Shown here piece by piece: positions 43,033-52,031 of a stretch of 64,000 bases of DNA. The DNA lies in assembly GCF_022751215.1 (NCBI RefSeq), contig NZ_JAICDG010000006.1, positions 248,001 to 312,000 of the forward strand, read 5' to 3'. Source of the stretch: Actinomadura terrae (GTDB lineage: Bacteria > Actinomycetota > Actinomycetes > Streptosporangiales > Streptosporangiaceae). How positions within the stretch are numbered: position 1 is the first letter of the stretch; the number at the start of each line of letters is the position of its first letter. A program made the position numbers and the translations under genes. Under the pieces are notes generated by a model. It ran no database searches, was not told the DNA's origin, and saw nothing but the letters and a program-made list of their open reading frames with translations.

Positions 43033-43287
43033 TCAGCCCCGGACGTTGCTCACGAGGGTGCGGACGGTGGCGGGGCGATCGCGCCAGCTGCATGCCCCCG
43101 TCCAGGAGGCGTTGGGACCGAGCCTGCCGTTCGCGTCCTGCGCACAGGTGATCCATCCGCCGTTGACCTTCTGCTGAATGGCCCACGAGAAGACGAGGGT
43201 GCAGTTCGTACGATTGATGAAATCACCCTCCGGCTGGAACCGGTTACCCGACAGCTCGGCGACCGACCATGCTCTGGCGCACGGCAC
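43033..43287 (-). CDS. Small Cys-containing protein, possibly truncated
   Basis: An 84-codon frame with three or four Cys and many aromatic residues (FINRTNCTLVFSWAIQQKV, GGWITCAQDANGRLG, WTGACSWRDRP). It reads like the mature part of a secreted protein, but no signal peptide precedes it. It could be an N-terminally truncated gene. The upstream 237 bp (42,796-43,032) holds nothing I can call. Confidence 0.4.
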   Translation of the reverse strand: MPCARAWSVAELSGNRFQPEGDFINRTNCTLVFSWAIQQKVNGGWITCAQDANGRLGPNASWTGACSWRDRPATVRTLVSNVRG

Positions 43288-43310
43288 TCATCGTGCGGGG
43301 CGGGCGAGGC

Positions 43311-44324
43311 TTACGTCGTTGATCTTCGGTGTACTGATGTTGGACGTTCGCGCATGCCCTCGCTGTGAGCGAGGTGGCGGTAGTCGCGTGGCGGCAGGCC
43401 GTAGGTCGCGCGGAACAGACGGCTGAAGTGGGCTGCGTCGCCGAATCCCCAGCGGGTGGCTATCGCGTTGATGGAACGCTCGCGCAGCCGGGGATCGGCC
43501 AGGTCGCGGCGGCAGCGTTCCAGGCGCTGGTTGCGTATCCATCCAGCGACCGTGAGACCCTCGGCCTGGAAGAGCTTGTACAAATAACGCAGGGAGATCT
43601 GGTGGGCGTCGGCGACATTTTCGGGGGTGAGTCGGGGGTCTGGTAGCCGCCGTGCGATGAAGTCGTGAATCCTCGCCAGCAGGGCTTGCTGGCGACCCTC
43701 GGGGAGCAGTGACCGTTCGGCTTCCAATTCGTGTGCCAACCGAGCCATCACCAGGTCGACAGTGATGGCCGCCAGGCGGGAGGAGTCCGCCGGAGAACGA
43801 TCGGATTGGCCGAGGGCAAGCTCACGCAGGTACCGCGACAGCAGACGTCCGAGCCCGTCGCGGCCCGGCAGACCCACCGCGATGAGGCGGGTGATCTCCT
43901 TTTCCGGCAACGGACACAGGGCCTTCGGGAACTGCACGACAATGTGCTCCACCGTGCCCTCGCCGGAAGTGGGTTGCGCCTGAAATGGGCGAGAAGAATC
44001 GTAGACGACCAAGTCGCCGCCATGAAGTATCGCCGTCCTGGCCAGGTGGTCCAGCCGCATGCCGCCCCGTACCGTCAGACAGGCCTGGTACTGCTCGGGA
44101 TCGGACTGCCGGATCAATTTCGGCGTTCGACACACGGTTAATGCTGGATAAGAAATACTGGTCAGCTGCGCCACCCCAAGGTCGGCGAGCCGCGCTTTGG
44201 CCCGAAAATCGGGGTCGTCGCTACAGATCGATGCCGGCACCAGCGCCTTTGCCATCAACTCGCGCCAGCAGGCAAGACGATCCGCCACAGGAAGATGCTC
44301 GGTCGAGAAAATTGATTCGGCCAC
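43311..44324 (-). CDS. AraC-family transcriptional regulator
   Basis: A 337-residue regulator. The N-terminal ~200 residues match the AraC_binding_2 sensor domain (EHLPVADRLACWRELM, GGDLVVYDSSRPF). The C-terminal double helix-turn-helix runs from ~230: PENVADAHQISLRYLYKLFQ and RSINAIATRWGFGDAAHFSRLF (parts), ending in FRATYGLPPRDYR. The start is GTG 44324, with GAGGTG 7 nt upstream. It is isolated, so the target is unknown. Confidence 0.87.
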   Translation of the reverse strand: MAESIFSTEHLPVADRLACWRELMAKALVPASICSDDPDFRAKARLADLGVAQLTSISYPALTVCRTPKLIRQSDPEQYQACLTVRGGMRLDHLARTAILHGGDLVVYDSSRPFQAQPTSGEGTVEHIVVQFPKALCPLPEKEITRLIAVGLPGRDGLGRLLSRYLRELALGQSDRSPADSSRLAAITVDLVMARLAHELEAERSLLPEGRQQALLARIHDFIARRLPDPRLTPENVADAHQISLRYLYKLFQAEGLTVAGWIRNQRLERCRRDLADPRLRERSINAIATRWGFGDAAHFSRLFRATYGLPPRDYRHLAHSEGMRERPTSVHRRSTT

Positions 44325-45049
44325 CCGATACACCTCATCGCACGAATGACTTACAAGTGCGCGGGGTGCGATCACTCATCATAATGACTTCCGCCATGGG
44401 TGTCGCACCATATTTCGTGCAGGAAGTTGCGGAGGTCTGGAACTGGTGCGGGGCCGGGTGATTTAGGCGCTTCCCAGGAGTTCTGCGTGCTAGGCGGCAG
44501 CGGCGAGCGCGCCCCCGTCTCACCACCAAGGAGACACTTCGCACTCCCGCCCCCCGAACGAGAAGGAGGCTGAGAACCCTGATCACAGGAGGATCGGAGG
44601 AATGGTCTCCTTGCCCACTCCCCGGCCCAGCTGCTCGCCTGCGCAGATCTGCACGCGGTCTACCGTTCACGCCTCACCGCTGGCTGGCGGGCAGCAACTC
44701 TGAACGAGCACGGCATCCCTGGTTGATGAGCCAGCACCCGGTTGGCACGGTCCGACGGTGATGTCCGCAGGCTCGGTCGACGGTCCGGCTTCACGGTGGC
44801 GGCGTCCCGGTGCCACGGCGCGAGCCGCCCGTCCCATCCGACGGTGTTCTCCCGAACGTGTTCCGAAGGTCAGATCCGGAGCCCGGCCTTGCCAGTTATG
44901 GGGCAAGGCCGACCCGCACACCCGTCCCGCGCTACGGGGATTGGCGCAGAGGTCACGCCGCAAGGTGATCGATTTGCTCCCTCGGCAGGTATTTACTGCT
45001 GCGGAGTCGCCATAAATAATCTGCTCCTCTCTTGGTCGAGGAGGAGAGC
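44325..45049. other. 725-bp region without an intact gene; contains a coding remnant
   Basis: The only coding-like stretch is an open frame at 44583-44726 (plus strand), without a start codon, reading LLAHSPAQLLACADLHAVY then RSRLTAGWRAATLNEHGIPG before its stop. This may be the C-terminal end of a lost gene. No promoter or repeat stands out in the rest, apart from the leader of the next gene. Confidence 0.4.
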
Positions 45050-45868
45050 ATGACCCACAACAGCAGCTGCGCTCAGGCTGGTCTGCCCGGATGCACGTGC
45101 GAGTGCGGCGGCGCAAGGCACGGTCGCCAAGGGGCGTTCGAAATCGCGGATGGCCCCGAGGAACGCGTCCAAGAATATGTTGCGGAGCAGGAACAGAATT
45201 GGATTTCAAGGCCACCAAGAGTGAGCCCGAAGCAGGCCGCGATCGGTTGCGCAAGAGCGGACGTCGTCTACTGGCTGTACCGCGATGGGGCGTTGCGAGC
45301 GTGCGCCAGGAGGGCGGATGAAAGGGCTTTCGAGGCCCCACCGGGAACCTCTGAGGGCGGCCTGGTCTTACGCGGCCTCTCGGCTCACCTCGGGTCTCGT
45401 CGAATGCGAGAATTCCAGGGATGGGCGCGCAGTACCCACTTCTGGTGCGAGTTGCTCGCTCAGATCGCTCATGCCATCACCCAGTATGAGCAATTGCGGG
45501 ATCGGATGTTCCGTTCAGTGGAGGACGCTCTTCGCCTGAGAAGCACGCAACCCCTGACAGATGAGTTGCGCCGTGCAGGAGCAAGAGAGATGGCGGTGCA
45601 GTCGTCTTGGAGGTACCTGCTCGACGGCATCGCCTCGACGTTACCCGCCGGGAGAAGTCTGCGGACCTTGCTGGTCAACGGGGACATAGCTCCCCTCGTT
45701 TGGCCTGTCCGGGTCATCGCGGTTCTGATGTGCCCGGACGCATCCCGTCATCCGGCGGTCAGAGAATACTGCTGGGACCCGATCGTGCAGCACGGCAGCG
45801 CCGAGGTCCGCCAGATCGTCCGCGAGCGCCTTACTCAGGTTTTCCCCGAAGATCCCTGGTTCGCTTAG
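45050..45868 (+). CDS. Hypothetical protein with N-terminal CxCxC...HG motif
   Basis: A 272-residue protein from ATG 45050 with GAGGAGGAGAG upstream. Residues ~4-25 contain SCAQAGLPGCTCECGGARHG, whose Cys and His could bind a metal; short leaders of this type occur in many uncharacterised actinobacterial proteins. The rest is largely helical (AITQYEQLRDRMFRSVEDAL, ELRRAGAREMAVQSSWRYLL) and soluble. I know no function. Codon usage is less GC-biased than in the flanking chromosomal genes, which is consistent with acquisition. Confidence 0.6.
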   Translation: MTHNSSCAQAGLPGCTCECGGARHGRQGAFEIADGPEERVQEYVAEQEQNWISRPPRVSPKQAAIGCARADVVYWLYRDGALRACARRADERAFEAPPGTSEGGLVLRGLSAHLGSRRMREFQGWARSTHFWCELLAQIAHAITQYEQLRDRMFRSVEDALRLRSTQPLTDELRRAGAREMAVQSSWRYLLDGIASTLPAGRSLRTLLVNGDIAPLVWPVRVIAVLMCPDASRHPAVREYCWDPIVQHGSAEVRQIVRERLTQVFPEDPWFA

Positions 45869-45879
45869 AGGCTTCGGTG

Positions 45880-46085
45880 GCGAGCAAATCGCCGGGCTCG
45901 AGATAAACATCGGCAGGCCACCCTACTCCCACCAGTGGGGGCCTGACACATCTGGGCACGCGGGGCCCTCGGCTCCGAAAGCGCTTTCGACAATGCCCTC
46001 CGGTCGATCTCATGGTTCAGCGCCTGCCGTACCCGAACGTCGCCGAGCGCACTGACCTGACGCCCAACGCGCGGCAACGCCGTAG
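45880..46085 (-). pseudogene. Fragment of a family-5 solute-binding protein
   Basis: On the minus strand a frame reads LGDVRVRQALNHEIDRRALSKAL, split as LGDVRVRQALNHE and IDRRALSKAL, then RAPRAQM. This matches the DVRvRQALnhAIDReaL block of peptide/nickel ABC binding proteins. The rest of the ~500-residue gene is missing and the downstream part has shifted frame. Confidence 0.45.
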
Positions 46086-46149
46086 CCCGCCCCCGCGACG
46101 GTCCGGTTTGGCGGTCGCGCCGCCTTTTCCGTCCAAGGCGAGGACGGCG

Positions 46150-46592
46150 GCCGAACCGGTGTGACACCGATCAGGTGGACGCTCTCCCCGTTGGGCGCTC
46201 GGCGCGGCAAGTTGGCGAGGGAGCATGCGAAGAACGCCTCGCCGGTCGCCTCGTCCAACTGCCCGGGTCGTAGCAGGCCGGTCGGTTCGGGGCGTCACGG
46301 GTAAGGGCGTCCCAGTAGGGGGTTTCCGGCATGAGCCGTTCCTGGACGCGGGCGGATATGAACGAAATAGCGCCGGGCAGCAGAAGGCCCTTCCGCGGTG
46401 CCCTCGTCGTTGGTGGTGAGCAGGAACACGGGCGTAGCCGTTCGGCCGGTACTCGTGCAGACCGTCCACGCCCGGCTTCAGTGCGAAGGTGACGGTGTCC
46501 GCAAGGTCGGCCGCCATTGCCTGGGCCTTCGGCCCGCGCACGGCCGTCACCACCGGGGCTGGCGCCGGCTGCCATTGCGGGACGTCGGACAT
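46150..46592 (-). pseudogene. Broken gene of unrecognised family
   Basis: Coding-like text jumps between frames: MSDVPQWQPAPAPVVTAV to GLHEYRPNGYARV, then TPVFLLTTNDEGTAEG, then GAISFISARVQERL with MPETPYWDALTRDAPNRPA, then DEATGEAFFACSLANLP and NGESVHLIGVTPVR. Joined, these would make a ~150-190-residue protein, so at least three frameshifts are present. I do not recognise the family. Confidence 0.45.
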
Positions 46593-46676
46593 CAGCGGCG
46601 TTGAATACCCGCTGTCCGAAACAGAGCTGCCGACGGGGCGAGACCAGGTGCGCCGTATCGCCTTCCCCTCCTCGGG

Positions 46677-46819
46677 CGCCCTGCCTGCCGGTGGAGGTGC
46701 TCGGCCGGATGCGCTCCGATCGCGTGCTGCGCCGTCCCATTCCAGACAGCCGCTACGGCACCGCGATCGCCACCGCCTTCGACCGGCTGCGTCCCCGGCT
46801 CACCCGCCGCGCCGCCTGA
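46677..46819 (+). pseudogene. Transposase fragment (IS701-like)
   Basis: The plus-strand text PVEVLGRMRSDRVLRRPIPD resembles the central DDE-domain block RmRSDRVLrrP of IS701-type transposases. Only about 45 codons remain and no terminal inverted repeats are recognisable. Confidence 0.4.
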
Positions 46820-46848
46820 CCAAGCCGCGGCGCTCGGCTTGATGGCAC

Positions 46849-47391
46849 TCAGCCCGCCCAAGGGTTGGGGCCCTGCTTCACCACCACGAGGCCGGTCAGT
46901 TCACCCGCTGGCCACATATCGATCCGATAGAGGAAATGCTCGCCGGGTTCGGCATCGTTGCTCCCTACCTCGGGCGCATCGGCAGGTAGATACGACACAC
47001 GCGCGCGATATCGCCCCGGACCGACCTGGATCCGTCGTTCGGTTCCGACATCGTCGGCCGGGCCATAGACGGCCAGGACACCGTTGGGCAGATCGAGGTC
47101 AGCCTCGACGACGTGCTCGGCATCGTCCAGATCCGCAACCGGCGCGGTCAGATGCGCACACACCATCGCTTCCACGACGTCGCTGCGCGCCGTGCCCACC
47201 GCGATCGAGTGCGGTTCGATACCGATCCGGTGAATCTGGTTGGCCTCCTGCGTCCAGCCGGCGGGAACCAGATCGGGATCCGTGCCATGAGCGCTCATCC
47301 AGGCCCCATGAGCATCGAGATCCTGCAGATAGAACTGCCCATGATCAGCAAGGACAACAAACCGTTGGACCACACCGGACGTCGAAGACAC
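46849..47391 (-). CDS. Hypothetical protein, unrecognised
   Basis: A 180-residue acidic protein from GTG 47391. Segments are VVQRFVVLADHGQFYLQDL, HRIGIEPHSIAVGTARSDVV, VVEADLDLPNGVLAVYGPAD, RRIQVGPGRYRARVSYLP and EHFLYRIDMWPAGE. The beta-rich pattern ending in a bulky hydrophobic strand looks like the small soluble proteins often paired with toxins or stress genes, but I cannot name the family. It appears intact, with good coding bias. Confidence 0.65.
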   Translation of the reverse strand: MSSTSGVVQRFVVLADHGQFYLQDLDAHGAWMSAHGTDPDLVPAGWTQEANQIHRIGIEPHSIAVGTARSDVVEAMVCAHLTAPVADLDDAEHVVEADLDLPNGVLAVYGPADDVGTERRIQVGPGRYRARVSYLPADAPEVGSNDAEPGEHFLYRIDMWPAGELTGLVVVKQGPNPWAG

Positions 47392-47497
47392 CCGCGCACG
47401 CTACCGCGACGACCAACACCCACACAGCAGCAAGGGCAAACGACAAACTGAGCTTGTCGTTCAACCAGTCGCTCCGTGGGCGGCGAGCTCTTCAGGG

Positions 47498-47848
47498 TTA
47501 CCGATAAAGGCGGGCCCACAGTTGGGTGGGAGGCGTACGACCACCATGTCGACGGCGTGGACGGCGGATGCCGCTGGCCCCCCAGTCTCGGTTCACAGAG
47601 AGCCTGATACCCAGTAGCCGTCTCGCGCGGGGCTCGATGTAGAGGTTGTCCCAGGTCCAGCGCTTGCCGGTGCAGCGGCTGAAGTGGAGTTCTCCCATCT
47701 CCGTCCGGTCGATCAGTTCGGCGCGGACCCGCCCGTCGTCGCGTACACCCCGCCACCGCCACTGGCCTGAGGGATTCGCAGCTACATTTGCAACAGCCTG
47801 CCCTAGCCGGAGCCGCGAAACGACACCCCTGTCGTGCGGCTGGCACAA
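47498..47848 (-). pseudogene. Possible remnant of a coding region
   Basis: A 116-codon frame includes WRWRGVRDDGRVRAELIDRT and GKRWTWDNLYIEPRARRLLG, then drifts to Arg-rich text. The middle looks coding, while both ends look like noise. The 47,849-48,094 stretch holds nothing further. Confidence 0.3.
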
Positions 47849-48094
47849 ATAGCGGCCGAGGCATGGCCAGCATCATTCCAGCAGCAACACCTCTACGACC
47901 GGGATTCCTCGTCCCGCTGGTAGGGCAGGCTGCCGCCCGCTTCGACAACGTCCTGGCCGGCCTGCGGCGGCCGGAGCGCCGACGATGGGTCGGCGCTAGA
48001 ACCGGCCGCCCTCGGGGTGTCGGTGACGCCGGGGCCGTGGAGTCGTCCGTAGCGAGCGGGAACGGCAACGCGATCGTCTCCGCACGACGCTTTC

Positions 48095-49570
48095 TCAGGT
48101 GCCGGCGATCCAGCTTGCGTGCAATCCGAGCGGGATTCGGCTTGGCAGATGGATCTGGGCGATCGGTTCACCGGTGAAGTCCTGCGCCGACAGGATCACC
48201 AGGTCCGAGGCGTTTCGGTCGGGATTGTGGACATACGACAGGACGTAGCCGTCGTCCTCGGCGCGGGCGCCCGAGCGCGGGACGAAGACCGCCTCGCTTG
48301 CGCTCGCGTGCCGCGGGAACCGGTGGAACTGCGACCGTCCAGTGATCAGGTCGTGCTTGACCAGGCCGTTGCTGAACGCCGAGTCGGGGGTCGAGCCGTG
48401 CCCGTAGGCCTTGAGGAAGTCGGCGGTCGCGGCGGTGTAGCCGTACCGGTGCTTACGGCTGACCTGTGCGTCCGGGACCCGGGGGAACTCCTGCGGCCGA
48501 TCATCGAGCTGGGTCCGGCGGACGCGGCCGCGAGCCCGGTCGATCGTCCAGCGCACCAGCGACGGCGGCGCGCTGGTCGACAACCGGTCGGCGCTGAACG
48601 GCGCGGGGAACTCCACGAAGTCGACCACGATCTCACCGCCGTCGTCATAGGAGTTGAGCGTGTGCGAAATGTAGGAGGGGGGCACGGTGATCCAGGAGAC
48701 CGCTCCCCCGGCGCGGGGGAAATATCCGACCCGGCTGGGACGCTTGGTGTCCCAGACCCAGGGGATCTTCTGCCCGTGATTCATGGCGTCCGGGTCGAAT
48801 GTGATCGGCTGGTCGTAGAGGACGACGTATTTTTCGGTGAGCGCGAAATCGTGCATCAGGAGCGTCCCACCCATGGGGATGGCACGGGTCGACCTGACCT
48901 TGCCGGCCGCGCTGATCACGACGTACTGGACGTAGTCGGTGCTCTCGTCGTAGCTCACCGAGTGCAGTTCGCCGGTGTCCGGGTCGAGCTTGGTATGGGC
49001 CGACATGGTTCCGGCCCACGTCCCGTTGAAGTCACATGGGCCGACCGTGTAGAGCTCGTCGGTGAGTTCTTGTGGACGGGCGGTGCCCTCTTGTAGCGCG
49101 AGGGTCTTGCCGCGGAATCCGATCACGTTGATGTTCGAGGGGAAATCGGTGTCGGCGGGGACTCCGCGTACCGGCTCGCCGAGTTTTTCGGCAGTGCCCT
49201 TCGCTCGGACCCAGCGGCTTTGGTACCACTCGGCTTTGCCGTCGCGGAGCTGTACCCCGTGGACCATTCCGTCGCCGGCCAGCCAATGGTGGGCGAGCGG
49301 GTCTTCCAGTCCGAACACGTTGGGGCCATTTCGCAGCAGGCGGCCGGTCAGCTCCTCGGGGATCGTGCCGGTGACCGACAAGTCGAACGCTGTCACCTCG
49401 AACGGAACCGGCGCGAATCCGCCTTCGAGGAAGGGGTTGCCGCTGCCGCGTTTGCGTGGGGTGGGCTGGGCCGCCATGGCCGGTGCCGCACCGATCGCGG
49501 CGGTTCCGAGCACTGTACCTGCGGCTATACCGGTGACCAGCGCCTGGCGGCGGGACATCTGTTGGGACAT
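48095..49570 (-). CDS. Exported carotenoid oxygenase family protein
   Basis: A 491-residue retinal-pigment-epithelium-65-type enzyme that cleaves carotenoid or stilbene double bonds using non-haem iron. The N-terminus is a Tat signal (SRRQALVTGIAAG, cleavage near AMAAQ). Four iron His are expected in MSAHTKLDP, MHDFALTEKY, SYISHTLNSYDDG and the C-terminal LGLHASW. The family motif LLRNGPNVFG occurs near 75. The second of two adjacent ATGs (49570) has GGAGG 6 nt upstream. It is probably repressed through the operators at 49587-49654. Confidence 0.88.
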   Translation of the reverse strand: MSQQMSRRQALVTGIAAGTVLGTAAIGAAPAMAAQPTPRKRGSGNPFLEGGFAPVPFEVTAFDLSVTGTIPEELTGRLLRNGPNVFGLEDPLAHHWLAGDGMVHGVQLRDGKAEWYQSRWVRAKGTAEKLGEPVRGVPADTDFPSNINVIGFRGKTLALQEGTARPQELTDELYTVGPCDFNGTWAGTMSAHTKLDPDTGELHSVSYDESTDYVQYVVISAAGKVRSTRAIPMGGTLLMHDFALTEKYVVLYDQPITFDPDAMNHGQKIPWVWDTKRPSRVGYFPRAGGAVSWITVPPSYISHTLNSYDDGGEIVVDFVEFPAPFSADRLSTSAPPSLVRWTIDRARGRVRRTQLDDRPQEFPRVPDAQVSRKHRYGYTAATADFLKAYGHGSTPDSAFSNGLVKHDLITGRSQFHRFPRHASASEAVFVPRSGARAEDDGYVLSYVHNPDRNASDLVILSAQDFTGEPIAQIHLPSRIPLGLHASWIAGT

Positions 49571-49586
49571 CATGCACCTCCAAGAG

Positions 49587-49605
49587 ACGAGACGTATTGT
49601 CTCGT
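49587..49605. promoter_or_regulatory. TetR-type operator 1 upstream of the carotenoid oxygenase
   Basis: ACGAGAC and GTCTCGT flank a 5-nt spacer, starting 17 nt upstream of the oxygenase ATG. A related palindrome lies 37 bp further upstream. Confidence 0.6.
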
Positions 49606-49641
49606 TCCTCTGGAGGCTAGCTCCAAGGCAAACCCGGGTCA

Positions 49642-49654
49642 AGACGAGTCGTCT
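49642..49654. promoter_or_regulatory. TetR-type operator 2
   Basis: AGACGA-G-TCGTCT is a perfect palindrome of the same half-site family as operator 1. It lies between the oxygenase gene and the divergent TetR remnant (start 49678), where an autoregulated repressor would bind. Confidence 0.5.
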
Positions 49655-49677
49655 CGTTTCGCCTGGAGTCGCTCCGC

Positions 49678-49854
49678 GTGATCACCCGAACCCGCGCCAC
49701 CGAGGCGAGCGCTCCACAAGGTGACCTGCAACGCCGTGCTAAAGCCGTCCTGGAAGGGGTTCACTCGGATCACCGACGCGATCGCCGAAGAAGCCGGGTG
49801 GACAAACGGACGATCTACGCTGGCGACCAACCACGCTCGCTCTCCTTCCGTTGA
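49678..49854 (+). pseudogene. TetR-family regulator remnant, divergent from the oxygenase
   Basis: From GTG 49678 the frame reads MITRTRATEASAPQGDLQRR then AKAVLEGVHS. After a frameshift it reads ITDAIAEEAG, and after a second shift VDKRTIYA, followed by DQPRSLSFR and a stop. Together these give the N-terminal helix-turn-helix of a TetR protein; the ligand domain is gone. The 49,855-50,467 stretch behind it has no gene I can support. Confidence 0.65.
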
Positions 49855-50467
49855 CCTCTGGCCGCCCTCAGGGCCAGGCGGTCGCCTGAACCTGCTGAAA
49901 GCTCGCCCGAACCGCAGGTAGCTCAGCACCATGCCCACAATCTGTCGGCCGTCCAGCAGCCCTCGGAGCGCGCGTGAAGCGGGATCTCACCCGTCTGCGC
50001 TAAAGGTTGTCCCGTAATGGTGGGATGCGCCGTCAGGCGTGGCGGCGGTGATCTATCGACTAGGGGCCGGGGCAGCCGCGTCATCGCCAGATTGCGGACG
50101 AGGGCGATGCCGCGGAATTGGGCACGGCGTGGATCGCCCGGTCAATCCCAGCGCGAGCCCGCAAGTGGCGACCGCGGGCCGTGGCGATCGCTCCGGCCGG
50201 CCCGACCGGCAGCCTGGAGCCGGACCTGGACGTCGCGCTCGCCGAGGCCCGAGAGGACCTGGACGAGGTCGCTCGGAAAGTACGCACCCGGGCCTGCGAG
50301 CTGGGCGGGGCGCTCCAGAGCCCCGCAACCCGAGCGGAACGGGAATGCCTCATGGGGCGCGGGCGACGCGGCGGGTCCCGATGCGGGCCGGTCACGGGGT
50401 CGCTGTGGCTCACTGTCGCGGCCACTGGGCGGATGGCCGAGATGCCCGGAGCCGTAGGCGGCGCGGG
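49855..50467. other. 613-bp region without a supported gene
   Basis: Only low-quality open frames are present. A plus-strand stretch around 50220-50340 reads PDLDVALAEAREDLDEVARK then VRTRACELGGALQSPATR and may be a remnant. A sequence at 50006-50024 (GGTTGTCCCGTAATGGTGG) resembles ends of IS5-type elements, but I found no partner end. Confidence 0.35.
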
Positions 50468-50698
50468 TCAGTGGAACTGGGGGACGATGAGGTAGATCCC
50501 GTAGAGCACGATGACGGTGCAGGCGGCGAAGCACAAGGCGGCCGCGGCGGCGGGCCCGGTGTCCGGGCGAGCGTTCGACTGGGCCGTGCGGCGGGCGGAT
50601 GCAGCGAGCACGCCCAGGGAGAAGATGACCACCACGGCCACCGTGGCGCCGAGACTGACGAGGAGGACCTGGCCGAGCGAGGCCCATTTGACGTCCAT
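50468..50698 (-). CDS. Small two-helix membrane protein linked to Pit
   Basis: A 76-residue protein with two hydrophobic helices (QVLLVSLGATVAVVVIFSLG and AAAAALCFAACTVIVLYG) joined by a basic/polar loop. It ends IYLIVPQFH. ATG 50698 has GAGAGGAACG upstream. It lies 26 nt downstream of pit on the same strand, so it is probably an accessory or regulatory partner of the transporter. Confidence 0.75.
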   Translation of the reverse strand: MDVKWASLGQVLLVSLGATVAVVVIFSLGVLAASARRTAQSNARPDTGPAAAAALCFAACTVIVLYGIYLIVPQFH

Positions 50699-50724
50699 GC
50701 GTTCCTCTCGGAAAGAGGGCCGGC

Positions 50725-51858
50725 TCAGGAAGCGGCGGGAAGTTCGGAGAAGCGTTCCGGCGTGTCATTGACGTTTGAGGAGTGCACGGGATCGCGACGG
50801 GAGGCGGTGTAGACGCCTGCCGCGAAGGCGACCGCGACGATCGTGGCGATGAGGACGCCCGCGTCGCCGTGGGTGGCCACGGACGCGGCCAGGGCTCCGA
50901 CGGCCGCGGCGGCCGGGAGTGTCAGCAGCCAGGCCACGGCCATCCGCCCGGCGACCGTCCAACGCACCTCGGCGATCCTCCGGCCGATTCCCGAGCCGAG
51001 AATCGCGCCGGAGCACACCTGGGTCGTCGACAAGGCGAAGCCCAGGTGGGAGGAGGCGAGGATGACCGCGGTGGAACTCGATTCGGCGGCGAACCCCTGC
51101 GGTGCGCGGACGTCGGTGATGCCCTTGCCCATCGTCCGGATGATGCGCCAGCCGCCGATGTAGGTGCCGAGCGCGATCGCAGTCCCGGCCGCGGTGACCA
51201 CCCAGAGCGGCGGGCTGGACCCGGGGCCCAGTGCGCCGGCCGAGATGAGCGTCAGCGTGATGACGCCCATCGTCTTCTGGGCGTCGTTGGTGCCGTGTGC
51301 GAGGGAGACCAGGGAGGCCGAGGCGATCTGCCCCAGCCGGAAGCCGTCGCGGACGGTGTCCTCGCGGCCGTTGGCGGTGATCCGGTAGGCGAGGTAGGTC
51401 GCGGTCATCGCGACCAGGCCGGCCACGAAGGGGGCCGCCACGGCCGGGACGATGATCTTCTCGGCGACGGTGTCGAAGTGCACGCCGGACGAGCCGGCGC
51501 TGAACCACACCGCTCCGATCAGTCCGCCGAACAGGGCGTGGGACGAGCTGGACGGCAGCCCGAACAGCCAGGTCAGCAGATTCCACACGATGGCTCCGAT
51601 CAGTCCGGCGAACACCATCGCCGGGCTGACGAGCCGGTCGTCGACGATCCCGTCGGAGACGGTCTTGGCCACCTCGGTCGACAGGAACGCCCCCACCAGG
51701 TTGAGCAATCCGGAAACGGCGACCGCGACCTTGGGACGCAGCGCCCCGGTGGCGATGGAGGTGGCCATCGCGTTGGCGGTGTCGTGGAAGCCGTTGGTGA
51801 AGTCGAAGACGAGCGCCGTGACGATCACGACGACGACCAGGAACGTGATGTGGTCCAT
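50725..51858 (-). CDS. pit: Low-affinity inorganic phosphate transporter
   Basis: A 377-residue PiT-family permease with about 10 membrane segments. Duplicated PiT signatures are FDFTNGFHDTANAMATSIAT near the N-terminus and SLVSLAHGTNDAQKTMGV in the second half, with WLFGLPSSSSHALFGGL. It imports phosphate as a metal-phosphate or with protons. ATG 51858 has GAAGGTG 7 nt upstream. A two-unit PHO box at 51900-51921 suggests PhoP control. A CYTH-CHAD gene is divergent. Confidence 0.9.
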   Translation of the reverse strand: MDHITFLVVVVIVTALVFDFTNGFHDTANAMATSIATGALRPKVAVAVSGLLNLVGAFLSTEVAKTVSDGIVDDRLVSPAMVFAGLIGAIVWNLLTWLFGLPSSSSHALFGGLIGAVWFSAGSSGVHFDTVAEKIIVPAVAAPFVAGLVAMTATYLAYRITANGREDTVRDGFRLGQIASASLVSLAHGTNDAQKTMGVITLTLISAGALGPGSSPPLWVVTAAGTAIALGTYIGGWRIIRTMGKGITDVRAPQGFAAESSSTAVILASSHLGFALSTTQVCSGAILGSGIGRRIAEVRWTVAGRMAVAWLLTLPAAAAVGALAASVATHGDAGVLIATIVAVAFAAGVYTASRRDPVHSSNVNDTPERFSELPAAS

Positions 51859-51899
51859 GAGCCGCACCTTCGGGAGGAGTGCCGTTGACCGTAGGCCGC

Positions 51900-51921
51900 G
51901 CGGGTGAACCGGCCGTGAATG
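51900..51921 (-). promoter_or_regulatory. PHO box (PhoP site) upstream of pit
   Basis: On the minus strand two adjacent 11-bp units read CATTCACGGCC and GGTTCACCCGC, matching the Streptomyces PhoP direct-repeat unit built on TTCAC with an 11-bp period. It ends 42 nt before the pit start, in the region shared with the CYTH-CHAD gene. Confidence 0.65.
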
Positions 51922-52031
51922 GCGGTGGGCCGCTCTCGGGCCGCCTGCGAGGGCGCCGCCGTCCCGAAGCACGCGTAGAACGAAGAGCGCGGGTAGGGGA
52001 AGACGACAAGTTTTCGCAAAGGAGGATAAAA

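Noticed and set aside
44335..44670. A 111-codon minus-strand gene upstream of the AraC regulator
   Set aside because: It has no coding bias and overlaps the AraC start region; the plus-strand remnant in the same place is better coding text.
50006..50110. An insertion sequence end
   Set aside because: The opening resembles IS5-type termini, but no transposase frame, second end or target duplication is visible.
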